Assembly (NCBI GenBank): GCA_030247885.1
Contig: JAPDRO010000014.1
Location: 186,001 to 250,000 of the forward strand
Reading direction: 5' to 3'
DNA from: Taxawa tesnikishii (nom. ined.)
Taxonomy: Eukaryota > Ascomycota > Dothideomycetes > Dothideales
Length of the DNA stretch: 64,000 bases
The position numbers and the translations under genes are program-made. Positions 36,500 to 48,894 of the stretch are shown here, piece by piece (position 1 is the first letter of the stretch; every line of letters begins with the position of its first letter). The notes beneath the pieces were generated by a model, which saw nothing but the letters and a program-made list of their open reading frames with translations, made no database searches and had not been told where the DNA came from.

Positions 36500-38807
36500 T
36501 CATTTAAGCGCAATGACAGCAGCAGCGATGCCGACGGCGACAAAAGCACCCCTGTAATCGCAATACGTCAGCTCATGACTCAGTACAAACTTTTTTCGCT
36601 CGAGATGCCACCCACAAGAGACCAGCCTCCCAACCAAGCCCGAGAAAAAGGAGCGACCGCACTGGAAAAAGGAAGGAGTGTCTCTTACGCAGCACGACCG
36701 CGTCCACCAAAGAGCCTGGCCACCCAGTTGCCCATGCCGAACAGCACCTGCAAGAACGCGGCGAAGAACCCTCCCTGAGCGTGCTTCTGCTTCTGCGCTG
36801 GAGTCGTAACAGTCGAGGCCGAGTTCTGCTTGGTCAGGGAGTTCGAAGTAGTCGAGACGTAGTCAGAAGAGCCGTCGTTGGCGGCCGGAGAGTCGGTCCT
36901 GTTGCGTTCCGCACCCGCGGTAGCGTCCGCTTCGGTGCCATGGACGGGCTCGTATTCGTCTTTGGCGTCATTGGAGGCGTGAGAGGAGCGCGGTCTGCCG
37001 ATGGTTGCTGAGTAGCGGTCACGGGCTCAGCAGGCGTGGCCTTGTCCTTTGCGGAAGACGCTGCAGCTGCAATAGCAGCGCCTGCTGCGGTCGCACCACC
37101 AGCGATGGCGCCAGTCGGTCCTCTTTCACTACTACCGAGAGCGCCAGACTCGGACGTTGCGGGTGCTTCCGGGACCTTCTGTTTGAGCTCAGTCTCGACT
37201 TGATCCTTCTCTTCGACAGCTTCTTTGGAAGCAGAAGCCTCTGGCTCGACGTGCGCTTGTTCCTGGCTATCGCTAACGATTTCCGGGACAGTCGGTGTTT
37301 CTGAGACCTTCTCCGATTGAGCCGACTGTGATGGCGGTGTGGAGTCCTCGCTCTCGGCCTCTTCCTCGTCGCTCTCACTGATAGCGCCGAGGTGAGACTG
37401 AGAGGACCGCAGACTGGTATTGCTGATTTCACGAGACAGGGTTGTACCCTGAGAGCCGCGAGAACTGGAGCCCTTGCGGCCGGCGGAAAGGGTTGGCGAC
37501 AGGGGCGTGCCGTCTTCGTCCAAGCCGTGACCCAGACTCTGGCGCCGGCGAGTTTCGACCTGCTGCAGGTGCTGCAGGATGCCGGCTTCGTCGGTAGGAA
37601 ACTTCTCGAGGGAGGGATCGTTGAAGTCCGCCTCATCTTCGTTTTCCCGATGATCGCTGCGGCTGCTTCTGGGCGACGACCTGGTGAACACGTCCTCCGG
37701 AAGCTTCTCGTCGACCATGTCCTCGACCGCACTGCTGGGGAGCATGCTCTCGTGGCGGAACAAGGGGCCTGACCCTCCTGCTCGCCGGTATGAAAAGTCT
37801 CGTGTCTCAACAACGGGGATGGTTCTTCCTCGTCGTCATCTTCACCATCGTCAATGTTGACGCGCGCCGGGGTGTGTTGTTCGAATGTGGACTCATGGCG
37901 GAACAGAGGGGATCGAGTCTGCTCGTCTTCCTCGCCCTCTTCAACCTCGTCAGACACATGAAGGCGGGCGGCTTGTTGAGGCTGCGTCTCCCCGTCAGAT
38001 AGATCTTCCCTGACTGTCTCATGAGGTGTGTCAATCACGGTCTCATGACGGAACATCGGAGCTTGCACCCCTCTTCCTCAACATCGGACTTCGGTTCGTG
38101 TTGATCGTCTGCAGTAGCAGACGACGCTGGAATGCGGTCCTCGTGCGTAAAGAGCGCACGTTCGCTCTCTGGCACATCCGCCGAAGCGTCGAGGTTCTTT
38201 TCCGCCGCTTCCGGTTCCTGGATAGGGGCGGTTGCATCGTCTGTGACATGTGTATCTACAAGCTCTTCTGGACGATTGTCTCTGCGCTCTTCGCTAGTCT
38301 CTGGTTCCTCGGGGGCTGCGACGACGAGAAGGTTGTTGCGGTTACCGGCACCGTCCTCGACTGAGAATTGTCAGTTAGCATGGCACAGGTGGCTCATACT
38401 CCATCACACGTACCAGTTGGCTTGCTCTCATCCAGTACCCACCAGTCGCCCGGACCTAGGCGGAACTTGTATTGGTACTGGCCTTGGTCAACCTCGAAGT
38501 CTTTCCAAAACTCGTACTCGTCTCCCTGGCTGATGTAGTCCATAGGCAAGGGCTGCCATTGCGGCTGGCTCAGCGAAGACGTGACGTAGACGGGAGGTTT
38601 TGTGCCGGGATGGCTGTAGGTGACTCGGACGTTTTGCTTCATGGCGTTGGAAGCGGTACGACGACGTGGAGCCGGAGCACCGATCCACGAGGGTTTCTTG
38701 GACAGTGTGCGCCTGGCAGGTGGAGTATGAGCGGGAAAGAGGTTCGAGCCGGAAGTGCTGACGGGTTCGGAGCCCTGAGGTGTAGGCTGTTCTACTGTGA
38801 AAGCCAT
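36500..38807 (-). CDS. AMPK-type glycogen-binding (CBM48) protein, Mdg1/Crp1-like
   Basis: Exons 38414-38807, 36689-38360 and 36500-36551; about 706 aa after three frame corrections. Residues about 45-130 form a CBM48/AMPK glycogen-binding domain (NVRVTYSHPGTKPPVYVTSS, FWKDFEVDQGQYQYKFRLG, WWVLDESKPT), placed at the N-terminus as in yeast Mdg1 and Crp1. A long acidic disordered region follows, with repeated xFRHE motifs. Near the end are an amphipathic/hydrophobic stretch (GGFFAAFLQVLFGMGNWVAR) and, in the last exon, a hydrophobic tail (GAFVAVGIAAAVIALK), which suggests membrane attachment. The frame breaks at CCCC 38068-38071, GGGG 37764-37767 and GG 36992-36993. Carbohydrate binding is inferred; there is no catalytic domain. 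Confidence 0.8.
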
Positions 38808-38835
38808 TGTGTTAGCGATGCGCGTAAGATAGCCC

Positions 38836-38889
38836 TGATCGTCGTTGTCGTGATCGTCGTTGTCGTTGTCGTTGTTGTTGTTGATGATG
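38836..38889. repeat. imperfect GTC/GTT repeat
   Basis: Imperfect trinucleotide tract of GTCGTT units just upstream of the CBM48 start codon, in its leader or promoter. Confidence 0.85.
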
Positions 38890-38968
38890 ATGTCGGAAGC
38901 GCTCCTGGAATGGTGCAACAGACGCGGACGATTATGTAGTCTGTCTCGTAGGTGCAGGGGAGTGGGCA

Positions 38969-38971
<3 letters not shown>

Positions 38972-38996
<25 letters not shown>
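38972..38996. repeat. (AT)12 microsatellite
   Basis: Pure AT dinucleotides followed by AAAAA. Confidence 0.97.
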
Positions 38997-39002
<6 letters not shown>

Positions 39003-39480
39003 ACAAGGGACCAGGGCGTGTAGAGGGAAGGACAAGGGTCTAAGGACCTTGAACTAATGATTGGCGCTCTCCATCAATCGAGAGGTAGCATTTGAGGTAG
39101 CTTTCGGTTGGCACGGCGGGGGACTTTTGTTCGGGTGCACCTACCGCGGAAGGGGAAAAACCGTGTGATGGGATTGTGAATGTTGCTTCACAATGACGGT
39201 AACCGGTAATGGGCAACAGCAGAAAGCCACTGCCAATGCACGACTTGCACTTGCCAGTAGCGTGTAGGCGAGCTTGCCGCGAACTTCTCTGCTGCTGCTG
39301 TGAGAGATCGGCGCGGTGGGAAGGCGCGCAAGGCGGAAGGCGCGATGCGGAAGGCGCAAAACGTGGCTGAGGATGAAGAAATCAAGTGACAAGCGGCGGG
39401 GTGCGGCAGCAGGAAAGAGCACAAGTCATGGCAGCCCCTCTTTCCTCTTTTCTCTCGGGAACCTGCCAGATAACTATCAG

Positions 39481-39541
39481 GTGTAGGGTGTAGGGTGTAG
39501 GGAGGAGGGAGTAGGGAGGATCGAGGATCGAGGATCGACAG
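39481..39541. repeat. 7-nt tandem repeats GTGTAGG and GATCGAG
   Basis: Three copies of GTGTAGG, degenerate GGGAGTA-like units, then GAGGATC units, all with a seven-base period. Confidence 0.85.
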
Positions 39542-40106
39542 GTGCATATGCTGATTATTTGCTGAGGAGATTCACGCATGTTTCCCTCATCGTTCACGCA
39601 GCAAGAAGTGCGGGTTGAGGCGCGCCATCCCTCTGCTAGCGCTACCTATACAAATGTACACTGTGTCTCTCAGCCATCGCGTCTCAGCAAAGCGCGTGTC
39701 AATGCACCGTCGTGGCCCGGGAAAAACGTTGAGTAGCGCAACAACGGCCTCAAACAGCTACAAAGGCACCGTACCCCTATACATGCTGCCTGCTGTCCGT
39801 ACCCTACCCCTGTACACCTACGCATAGTGTTTGGTGTCGGAGCGCATTCAGACAACGTCCCTCGTCCCTCGTCGTCCCTCGTCCCTCTCGTCGTCGCTTG
39901 CACTTTTCGATTCACATGCAAAATCGCGATCGGCAAATGACGTCAAGTGTTGCAGCCAAGGCGGCGCAGAGTAGTTGGACGCTTGGAAATCGGCCCGAAA
40001 CTTTCTCTTCGCTCGCCCCCTTCCCCAATCTCACGTGTCTGCAAGAGAACTCAGAACTCAGTCTGCTGTTCGGTCAGCTCCGACACACCAATGACCACAC
40101 ACTCCC

Positions 40107-40150
40107 CAGTCTCCAGTCTCCAGTCTCCAGTCTCCAGTCTCCAGTCTCCA
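40107..40150. repeat. 7-nt tandem repeat CCAGTCT, about six copies
   Basis: Head-to-tail CCAGTCT units with no mismatch. Confidence 0.95.
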
Positions 40151-40703
40151 TCAATTGTCGCATTGTATGCAACAGTCTCCACCCAGCCCACTTCTTCTTC
40201 CCACATGTTCAATCCCGCGACGATCCGGGGTCCCGCTCGTCTGAGTTGCATGCGAGACTATGCAGTCACTTTCTCCGCAATTCCTTCGCTCCCACAGCGT
40301 CCCGATCAGCTCAACCCGACGACTGGAGAGACACCGTTTGACCGATCATCTCGCCTGCTCCAGACCGTCTGACAGCCGAAGCGCCACGGAGGTATAAAAC
40401 TCGCCTCGAAGCCGTTACACCAAAACTGTATCGTGACATCGCCGGCTTCTTCTGGGAGAAAAACACAATCTCTCGCTCTCCCTTCATGTATGCATGGACG
40501 ATCGCTGCCGCGTCGCAGACTTGCCCTACTCGAGAAACTCGGTTCCGTGAAATTGCAAATGCCAATCGCGGGTGAAGTTCGACAACAAGCACGTGCTCAC
40601 CAATCGATTGTTTTGTAAAAGAAAAACGGGAGCACCAGTCAACGTTACACAAGACAGCGCCCTCATCGACGCCAATATCGTAGTTCGTACAGCCAGAGGT
40701 ATC

Positions 40704-40706
<3 letters not shown>

Positions 40707-40736
<30 letters not shown>
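40707..40736. repeat. (AC)15 microsatellite
   Basis: Pure AC dinucleotides in the 3' flank of drs2. Confidence 0.97.
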
Positions 40737-40738
<2 letters not shown>

Positions 40739-40772
40739 AAAACCCCTCAAGACATCAACGCCTCCCGCCACA

Positions 40773-43700
40773 TCACCTTCTGCTACTCGCCATCTCTCCG
40801 TATCTGCCTCTCTCCCTCGTGGTATCGTACGCCTGCAGCACCCTCGCCTGCGACTCGTCCGTCTGCGAGAAGGCGTAGCCGCGCTGCTTGCGCATCCGCT
40901 GCACTTGCCTAACCTTCCTAATAGCTTTCTGGAATTGCTCCATCCTACGGTGTTCCCAATCAGCAAATACTCCCTACAAAAGCGTCGAGCCACGACGATC
41001 ATGACGGTGAATACGTACCGCGGCCGGTAGTCCTGGATGTTGTATTTCTGGATCTCCTGCACGTGGTGGTAGTGTTGCGGGTAGTACATGCGCTTGGCGT
41101 ATTTCCACGAGAAATCCCGAAGCAGACAGAGCGCCGGCAGCACGATCATCATGAGCCAGAACACGGGACTGGTGAACAGCCGGGGATGACGCCGTGGTAC
41201 TCGGTACTAAAGTTCAGCTTGGGCGCAACGGTTGCGTAGATGGGAATAAAGATGAACCAGATGGCCAGACTGCCCGGGATGGCGATGACGGTATACTTTG
41301 TCCAGATGTTAGTGATGAGCGCAGCCTTGCCGAGCACGGTGACGAGACCGGCCGTGTAAAGCGCTGTGCCCCAGACCCAGTGGCCCGCTACCTTGCCATC
41401 GCCTTGTGGCAGGTCCCACAACCAGATGAGTTGGGAGACGAAGTACAAGATCAGTGAGTGGTAGAAACCGTTGGCCACCCAGCTGACGAAAGAGTGCATC
41501 CTGAAGAAAACACCCTTCTGACTGAGCTGGTAAAGTTGCGGGTACCGATCCAACAGACGTGCGGACACGTACTGGTCAAAGATACCCAGGACGAACGGAG
41601 GCAGAGCGGTGAACAGCACGTTGTAGAAACTCAACGTCCAGGACTCGAAAATGACCTCGCCCGAGAACGAGTTCTGGAACGAGTACCAGAACTGCGTCAT
41701 GAAGAGCGCAGTGTTCTTGTAGTAGAAGTAGAGAATGACCTTTGAGATGCGTTGATATGACCAGGAACCGTGCACCAGGAGAAGTTTGCGTAGAAACCGG
41801 AATTGCGCAATCGCAACATCGGCAGACCGGGCGGCCTGGAGACCTTCGACACCAGATATACCGATGCCGATGTGAGCGGCTTGGATCATGGACACGTCGT
41901 TAGCACCATCGCCGATGGCGAGAAGGATTGCCTTGAGGTGGCGCTTGACAAGCTTGACGACCAAAGCTTTCTGCAGAGGCGACACACGGCTGGATAGCTT
42001 TTGTCAGCAGAAGTCGCGGATTCGAACAATGTTCGCAACTCACCAGCAAATGACTGCCTTGCACATGACTGCCAGATCAAGGAAGAGCTTTTCCATATCC
42101 TTTTCAAGTGCATACGTCAGTGACTTACCGTCGATAACCAACGCCAGCGCTTCCATGGCTATGCCGCCCGCAGCCTGGCCCTGGATAGCATTGAGCTTCT
42201 TGGTCAAGTTGTCCCGTGTTGCCTGTGCATTTTCCTCGTTCACGATGAGCAGCGTCATGTCTTCACTAATCAACTTGCAACTCATGCCGATGTTGATTGC
42301 GGTTTCTTGTCGGTCACCGGTCAAGACCCAGATCTTGATTCCAGCCGTCTGCAAGGTGTGGATCGTATCCGGTACACCGTCTTGAAGCTTGTCCTCGATA
42401 GCAGTGGCGCCGAGCAAAGTGAAGTCGTGTTCGATCAGCTCTGCAGCTTTGTCGAGCTCTTCTGCACGATTGCCGCCGACGGTCGTCTGGGCCTCGTTGA
42501 ACACGCGGTACCATTCCTCAAACTCATGGTCAGGAACCTCGCGCATGGCCAAGCAAAGCGTACGAAGACCCTCTGCGGCATATTCTTCGAGATGCTGTAG
42601 AGTAGCTTCGACATAGGGGTTGTTGCCACCCAGACGCTCGAGAATGACAGTGTCTGCACCCTTGCAATAACACCTGATCTTGCCGTCTGGGCAACGGAAG
42701 ATGGTCGACATACGTTTCCTTGTGGAGTTGAACTCACAAACCGCCAGAAGCTCGTACTCGAACTCTTGCCCGCCTGTCATAATCATGACCGAACGTGGCT
42801 TACGAGCCACAAACTTGTACCCCAAGGTAACTGCACCCTCAACAAGTGCGCCCTCGTCGGGTGAGGCGGCCTGGTATTTGATCTGACCGGGCTTTTCGGT
42901 GTTTGTCTCGGGGATAACGGTGTGACAGGTCGAGAGCAGTGCCAGAAAATGATGAATGTTTTCGGCAGTAGGATGGTTCCTCCTGTTCTTCTCCAGTTGC
43001 GCAAAATCGTAGATGCCGATTTCGCTGCCATCAACCTCCGTGGCTCTGCGGTCTTCCGGCACCTCATCCGCATACTGGACTCCTCCGATCGAGCATTGCC
43101 TGAATTCCATCTGGTTGCAGGTAAGCGTGCCGGTCTTGTCCGAGCAGATGTACTCGACCTGGCCCAGTTCCTCCACCAGAGATGACGTTCTGCAGTTTGA
43201 TGGTGTGTCCGTTTTGTCGTAATAGATGTCCAAATCCGAGCTGATGAGATAGGCTTGATAGTACTTGATAATCTCCACGGTGACGAAAAGCGAGATGGGA
43301 ACCAGGTTGGAGTATAGAACCCAGTAAGTGAAAAGATCGCTGAAGAATTGCTTGGCGCCGTTCAACGAAGTGTAATCAAGGTACCACAGCTTGTCCGATA
43401 TCGTGAGGCGCACAACCAGATCTCCAATGGAGCTTATGATGCTGAGCGCGATGAGAATACCACCCAGCATGAGAATCTGTACGTTTACCATGTGCTCGAC
43501 AGCTGTCTTCTTGATAGGGGTAGCTGTAGCGTTTCGCATAAGCTTCGTTTCGTGACCAGTAAAGACGACCACTCCATGAATCCAGGGGTGTTTCGCAGCG
43601 TGGCACCTCTCAACAAAAGCTGTTCAGGATTCAGAGATAGCTCCTTCTCCCCTCCGCCGGCTTGCATGGTCAGAGTAGCCTCATACGTGTAGAGGCTGCT

Positions 43701-44951
43701 GTTCGGCTGTTCGGACCGTATCCGGCCACCGAGCCTGCTAAGATCTGCGGAGCTGACTAGGTTTGCGGTTTCCGGTATTGCCTGCTTGATCTTGAGATTG
43801 GTCTCTCCGTCCAGGTTCGCCGTCTCAATGTAGCAAAGGCCCTCAGGCTCCGAGCTGGCAAGAAGCACAAGATCTGCTGGAAAGGGCTCTTCAGACTCCA
43901 CACGCACGATGTCGCCAACTGCAACATCAATCCATTTGATGTCTTGGAATTGGGATCCTCGGATGACCCGCGCCTTGGAGTAGTTCAATTCTCTGTCCTG
44001 GGCTCTGCGACGGGAGTCCTCGACTGCTTCCTTGACTGCTGAAACGATCAAAACGATGCCAAGCGGCACGATGGTAGTGTAACGGCTGGTGGGTGAAATG
44101 TTGGGTATCTGTTGGAGAATAGCAGTGAACAAGAAGAAAAGGTTCGCGTATTTGGAGAATTGCTCGAAGAGAAACTTGGGGAGGAAAGTGGCGAAGTTGT
44201 ACTTCGTGGTCGAGACGTGATTATCGACATACTTGTTGGCGGTGTTCGCGGGCGGGTTGTTGAGATGAATCGTGCGCGGGCCCAAAGTCGACGGATCGGG
44301 TGCTCCTCGTCCAAAGCCAAACTTGAACTTCCCGGGTTGCCGCTGGTTTGGCGGTTTCGGCTGAGCTGCATCTGTACCACCACTGCCGATCTGAGAATCC
44401 CTAGCTCCATGTTCTGTCAATGGCAGATCCATCTCTGAATATCCTGGCCCCTGTCCAAGCGCATTCTTGACTCTTCCCACCAGCCCTCCTCCCAAACTCA
44501 ATATACTGTTTCTGTTCCGGTGGCCCTTTTGGAATCCTCCGGGCGATAGTCCCGGAAGCGCTTCATCATCCACCCCGCCTGATGCATAGTACCCCTGCAT
44601 CTGCTCATCATCGTGAAGGTCGTCAACGTCCGAGTACCGCTGGTAGTTGTTCAGGCCAGATGTTTGTGAGTATGATCTTCCTCGCGCGTCGTACGGGAGT
44701 GGCAGCGGCCCTGCTGGAACGGTACCCGGTCCTCCGGGCAGGGCAGATGTGGAGCTTGCGCCGACGAAGTCATCGTAGGTCGTGGAGGCGCGTGGGACGT
44801 CTGAAGAGGATATGTTGTGGTGTCGCAACAGGTCCGCATCGCCGGTTGGTGGCGGCTGACCGCTGTTGTATATGGGCTGGTCGTCCAAGTCTAGCAGGAG
44901 GTCATGGTCGTTACCGGAGACTGGCTGTCGACCTTGGGGCCTTCCAGCCAT
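40773..44951 (-). CDS. drs2: P4-ATPase phospholipid flippase Drs2
   Basis: Drs2 moves phosphatidylserine to the cytosolic leaflet of the trans-Golgi and drives vesicle budding with Cdc50. Exons 42044-44951, 41019-41989 and 40773-40944; 1350 aa after two frame corrections. Visible in order: acidic N-tail (LLLDLDD), RTIHLNNPPAN, first membrane hairpin, actuator motif (LDGETNLKIKQA), phosphorylation site ICSDKTGTLTCNQ (Asp at about residue 605), CYCKGADTVILERLGG, hinge AIGDGANDVSMIQAAHIG, six C-terminal membrane segments, and the family tail RKQRGYAFSQTDESQ then GRYGEMASSRR. The frame breaks at GGGG 43585-43588 and at GGGG 41182-41185 (plus strand). It is divergent from pmt1. Confidence 0.95.
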
Positions 44952-45836
44952 CTCAGGCTTTGCGGTGCTGTTCTACGCCGACTAGCGATGGGTTGTCCGA
45001 AGTGGAAGCATGCAGCTACACAATCGTCCAGAGGCTTCCAGCTGGCTCGAGCGATTGTGGTATAGCGCCAAAGCTGGGCAGACGGGTCGAACAGAGCGTG
45101 CGCGTCTGGTAGGCGCAGCAGTGTGTAAGCTTCTGGTCGGGTGTAGGGTGTAGGGTGTAGGGTGCAGGGCGTTCAGGTAAAGCTGCTTGTTGCAGGGATG
45201 TCGATTATTCGGGAGAAATTTAGCGTACGCAGTGCAAACAATCGGTGTGAGTCGGACCGGCTCAATAGAGTATTGTGGTGTAAGGGTGGTTGGTTGGTTG
45301 GTAGGCAGACTGCTCTTACTGTTGCAGCAACAATCGATGGAACCTAAGCTGGCCTCTCCCGAAGAAGACGCAAGACCCTGGACGAGTGCTTGGCGGCTTT
45401 TGCGGAGAAGATTGGGCCTGACATGGCCTTTTCAGGCTTGGCGTCCCTCAGCTCCCGGGCTCCCGAGCTCCCGAGCTCCCCTGAGCGCGGGTGAAGTTGC
45501 TGTACTGTGAATGCTTGACGTGTCGTGATCAAAAATAGCTGGAGCTGCATGCATCAATTCCCCTTGAGCTGACGACCCGACAACTGTACAACTTGCTCGT
45601 CCTTTTCCCATCTGCTTCGTCGCCTTCCCTTTGTAACTGAATAATCTGTTCTCCTTCCTTCTGATTGCGACCTTCTTTTCCGCACTGCCTCGCTGTGACA
45701 GTTTCCCCAACCTCGACGAAGTTGGAAGCTACCTAACTACCCAGCGACCTCCCGCGAGGCTGCCACACAATCGTTGCTTAACAACACTAAACCAGACTGG
45801 TCCAGAGGAGTATTGCACGACTGAACGACCGCCGCA
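44952..45836. promoter_or_regulatory. bidirectional promoter, drs2 / pmt1
   Basis: 885 bp between divergent starts. It contains GTGTAGG tandem copies (45141-45168) and an imperfect CCCGAGCT repeat near 45450-45480. No recognised operator. Confidence 0.5.
45141..45168. repeat. 7-nt tandem repeat GTGTAGG, about four copies
   Basis: Same unit as at 39481, interstitial, 5.7 kb away. Confidence 0.92.
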
Positions 45837-48800
45837 ATGGCGCAAAGAGCTAACTCCCGTCCTGGGAGATCGCCCGCGAGATCACCCGCCCGCGCCGCGC
45901 AGAACACTACCCAACAGAAAGCAGCAAGAGGCAAGGACTACACTTCCGAGGGCGTCAAGGACAATGATATCACGAAGCTCGGAGGAAACGATTGGGAGGT
46001 TCTAGGAGTCCTCACTGTAGTCGCCATGTTCGTGCGTCTGTTCCGGATACACCAGCCTTCCAGTGTGGTCTTCGATGAGGTCCAGTATGCCTCCCACAGC
46101 TCATAGGGAAATCATAACCGGCATGCTAACTATCGGTAGCTTTGGAGGCTTTGCGTCCAAATACATCAAGGGCAAATTCTTCATGGATGTCCACCCACCT
46201 CTAGCCAAGCTTCTTCTCACTCTGGCAGGATGGTTGGCCGGGTTCGATGGAGAGTTTGACTTCAAGGACATCGGAAAAGACTATCTCGAGCCCGGTGTTC
46301 CCTATGTTGCGATGCGACTTCTGCCTGCAATCTGCGGTGTTCTGACCATTCCCACCATGTTCCTTACCCTCAAGGCACTTGGCTGCAAGACTACGACAGC
46401 TGCGCTGGGCGCCGGTCTCATCATCTTTGGTAGGTCACTCACTCATTCCGCTAGGCCAAAGTCTCTCTGCTGACAGTACTGCAGAGAACGGTCTTGTCAC
46501 CCAATCTCGCCTTATCCTCCTCGATTCCCCTTTGGTTATCTTCACGGCTTTCACCGCACTAGCATGGACGAGCTTCATGAACCAGCACGAGCAAGGTCCT
46601 TCGAAAGCTTTCCAGCCACAATGGTGGTTCTGGCTGGCAGCTACTGGCGTTGGTCTCGGTGCCACGGTCAGCGTCAAGTGGGTTGGCCTATTCACAATTG
46701 CCTGGGTCGGTAGCTTGACCGCTCTGCAACTTTGGGTTCTTCTAGGAGATACCCGGACAGTTACTCCGGTAAGACTGAATCTTTGGCACATTCAGTGTTA
46801 CAAATACTTACAAAGTTTGCAGAGGATCTGGTTCAAGCATCTTTTTGCGCGCATTTTCTGCCTCATCGTTATCCCAGTGACGTTCTATATGGGAATGTTC
46901 GCGATCCACTTTATCTGTCTGGTCAACCCTGGTGATGGCGATGGTTTCATGTCTTCTGAGTTCCAGTCTACCCTCAACAACAAGGGTATGGCCGATGTTC
47001 CTGCAGACGTAGCCTTCGGTAGCCGCGTCTCTCTCCGCCACCACAACACTCAAGGTGGTTACTTGCACTCTCACACTCACATGTACCCGACTGGAAGCAA
47101 ACAACAGCAGATCACTCTCTATCCTCACAAAGACGAGAACAATGTCTTCATTCTTGAGAACCAGACCCAGCCTCTGGATATCAATGGAGAGGAGATCAAG
47201 GGACCTAAGGCATGGGACAACATTGACCCGAGCTGGATTGTCGATGGATCTGTCATTCGCCTGTATCACGTTACAACTGACCGACGCCTCCACTCTCACG
47301 ATGTGCGCGCACCCATCACCGAGGCAGACTGGCAGAACGAGGTTTCCGCTTACGGCTACGAAGGATTTGAGGGTGACGCCAACGACCTTTTCCGGGTTGA
47401 AATCGTCAAGTCCATGTCCGATGGTTCTGAGGCTAAACAGCGCCTGCGCACAATCCAGACCAAGTTCAAGCTTGTGCACTTGATGACCGGCTGCACTCTT
47501 TTCTCGCACAAGGTCAAACTTCCAGACTGGGCGTTCGAGCAGCAAGAAGTGACTTGCGCTCGTGGCGGGACTCTTCCCAATAGCATCTGGTATGTCGAGC
47601 AAAACAGCCACTCTCAGTTGAAGGACGACGCCGAAAAGGTCAATTACCGCAACCCTGGCTTCTTTGGCAAGTTTTGGGAGCTCCAGCGCGTGATGTGGAC
47701 CACCAACGCCGGTCTCGTCGAATCTCACGCCTGGGACTCTCGGCCACCATCCTGGCCTGTCCTTCGCCGTGGTATCAACTTCTGGGGCAAGGACAACCGC
47801 CAGATCTACCTCATCGGAAACCCGCTTATCTGGTGGAGCTCCACTGCCGCCATCGCACTTTACGTCGCATTCAAGGGGCTCGCTGTCCTGAGATGGCAGA
47901 GGGGTTTCAACGACTACGGCCAGGTTAACTTCAAACGCTTCGACTATGAGATCGGTATGAGCGTTCTCGGCTGGGCTTTCCATTACTTCCCCTTCTACCT
48001 CATGCAGAGACAGCTCTTCCTGCACCACTACTTCCCAGCTCTGTACTTTGCCATCATTGCCCTTTGCCAGGTCTATGACTTCTTCAGCAACCGCATTGGT
48101 GCTATCGGCCTTCGTGACAAGCCTCTTATCGGCCAGGCCGGTGCTGTTGTCTTCTTGGCGCTAAGCGTTGTCGTTTTTGGTCTCTACGCTCCTCTTTCTT
48201 ACGGCAATGCTTGGACCAAGTCGGAGTGCAACAGCGTCAAGCTCTTCCCCACCTGGGACTGGGACTGCAACACCTTCCACGACAACGTAAGTACCAACTT
48301 TCCGGCCACCCTGGATTGACCAGCGCTAACGTCATGTAGTACGCTCAGTATTCCCTCTCCTACTCTTCGGCATCCAGTCCCGCCCCAACTGGCGTTGCGC
48401 AGCAAGGCCCGCCACCACCAGTCGCCGAGGACCCTAAGAAGGACGTCAACGTGACCCCTCAGCCCGCCGCGCCAATCGGCCAAGGCGTGACCGAGGAGCG
48501 CATCGAGTACCGCGACGAGAACGGCAACCTGCTCAACGAAGAACAGGTCAAGGCGCTCGAAGGCAAGGTCTCCTTCTCCACGCGTTACGAGACGCGCACT
48601 CGCCTCATCGACCCCGACGGCAACGAAATCTACGAGGGTCTCGTCGATAGCAACGCCGATTCCAACGTTGGCGCCAACGCTCAGGGCGAGTATGTGCCCA
48701 GCGCTGGTACCTACGCTGAGGGCCGCAACCCGGAGACCGAGGGCGCGCCGGAGAGCGAGGCCAACAAGGAACCCGCGAGTGTGGCTGTCGAGAGTGACGT

Positions 48801-48894
48801 TCAGAAGGAGAAGAGCGTCGAGCAGAGCACGCAGTCCGCTGAGCCCGAGATCGAGAGTGTGGCGGGTGAGGCGACTGCCAAGGATGAGCTGTGA
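45837..48894 (+). CDS. pmt1: protein O-mannosyltransferase, PMT1 subfamily
   Basis: Transfers mannose from dolichol-phosphate-mannose to Ser/Thr of secretory proteins in the ER, usually as a Pmt1/Pmt2 heterodimer. Exons 45837-46084, 46140-46429, 46485-46768, 46823-48286 and 48340-48894 give 946 aa, the size of fungal PmtB-type proteins. Seen: FDEVHFGGFASKYIKG and FMDVHPPLAK (catalytic Asp-Glu loop, PMT1-type wording), three MIR motifs around residues 330-520 (SLRHHNTQGGYLHSHTHMYP, VIRLYHVTTDRRLHSHD, LVHLMTGCTLFSHKVKLPDW), and multiple membrane segments. A hydrophilic C-terminal extension of about 180 residues ends in KDEL. Intron 46769-46822 is 54 nt and stop-free. The frame is clean. Confidence 0.94.

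Larger units (their letters stand above)
38808..40772. other. intergenic, 2.0 kb, repeat-rich
   Basis: Promoter side of the CBM48 gene and 3' flank of drs2. It holds five short tandem repeats, including two with a 7-nt period. No gene is supported; plus-strand ORFs of up to 150 codons are low-complexity. Confidence 0.5.

Noticed and set aside
39481-39541. telomere-like GTGTAGGG repeats
   Set aside because: The unit is not TTAGGG, the copies are few, and the site is internal between ordinary genes.
40107-40150. possible CRISPR-like array
   Set aside because: Direct 7-nt repeats without spacers; a fungal genome is not expected to hold CRISPR.
46808-48028. 406-codon minus-strand ORF
   Set aside because: It lies exactly opposite the pmt1 coding exon, and its composition is what the reverse complement of GC-biased third positions produces.
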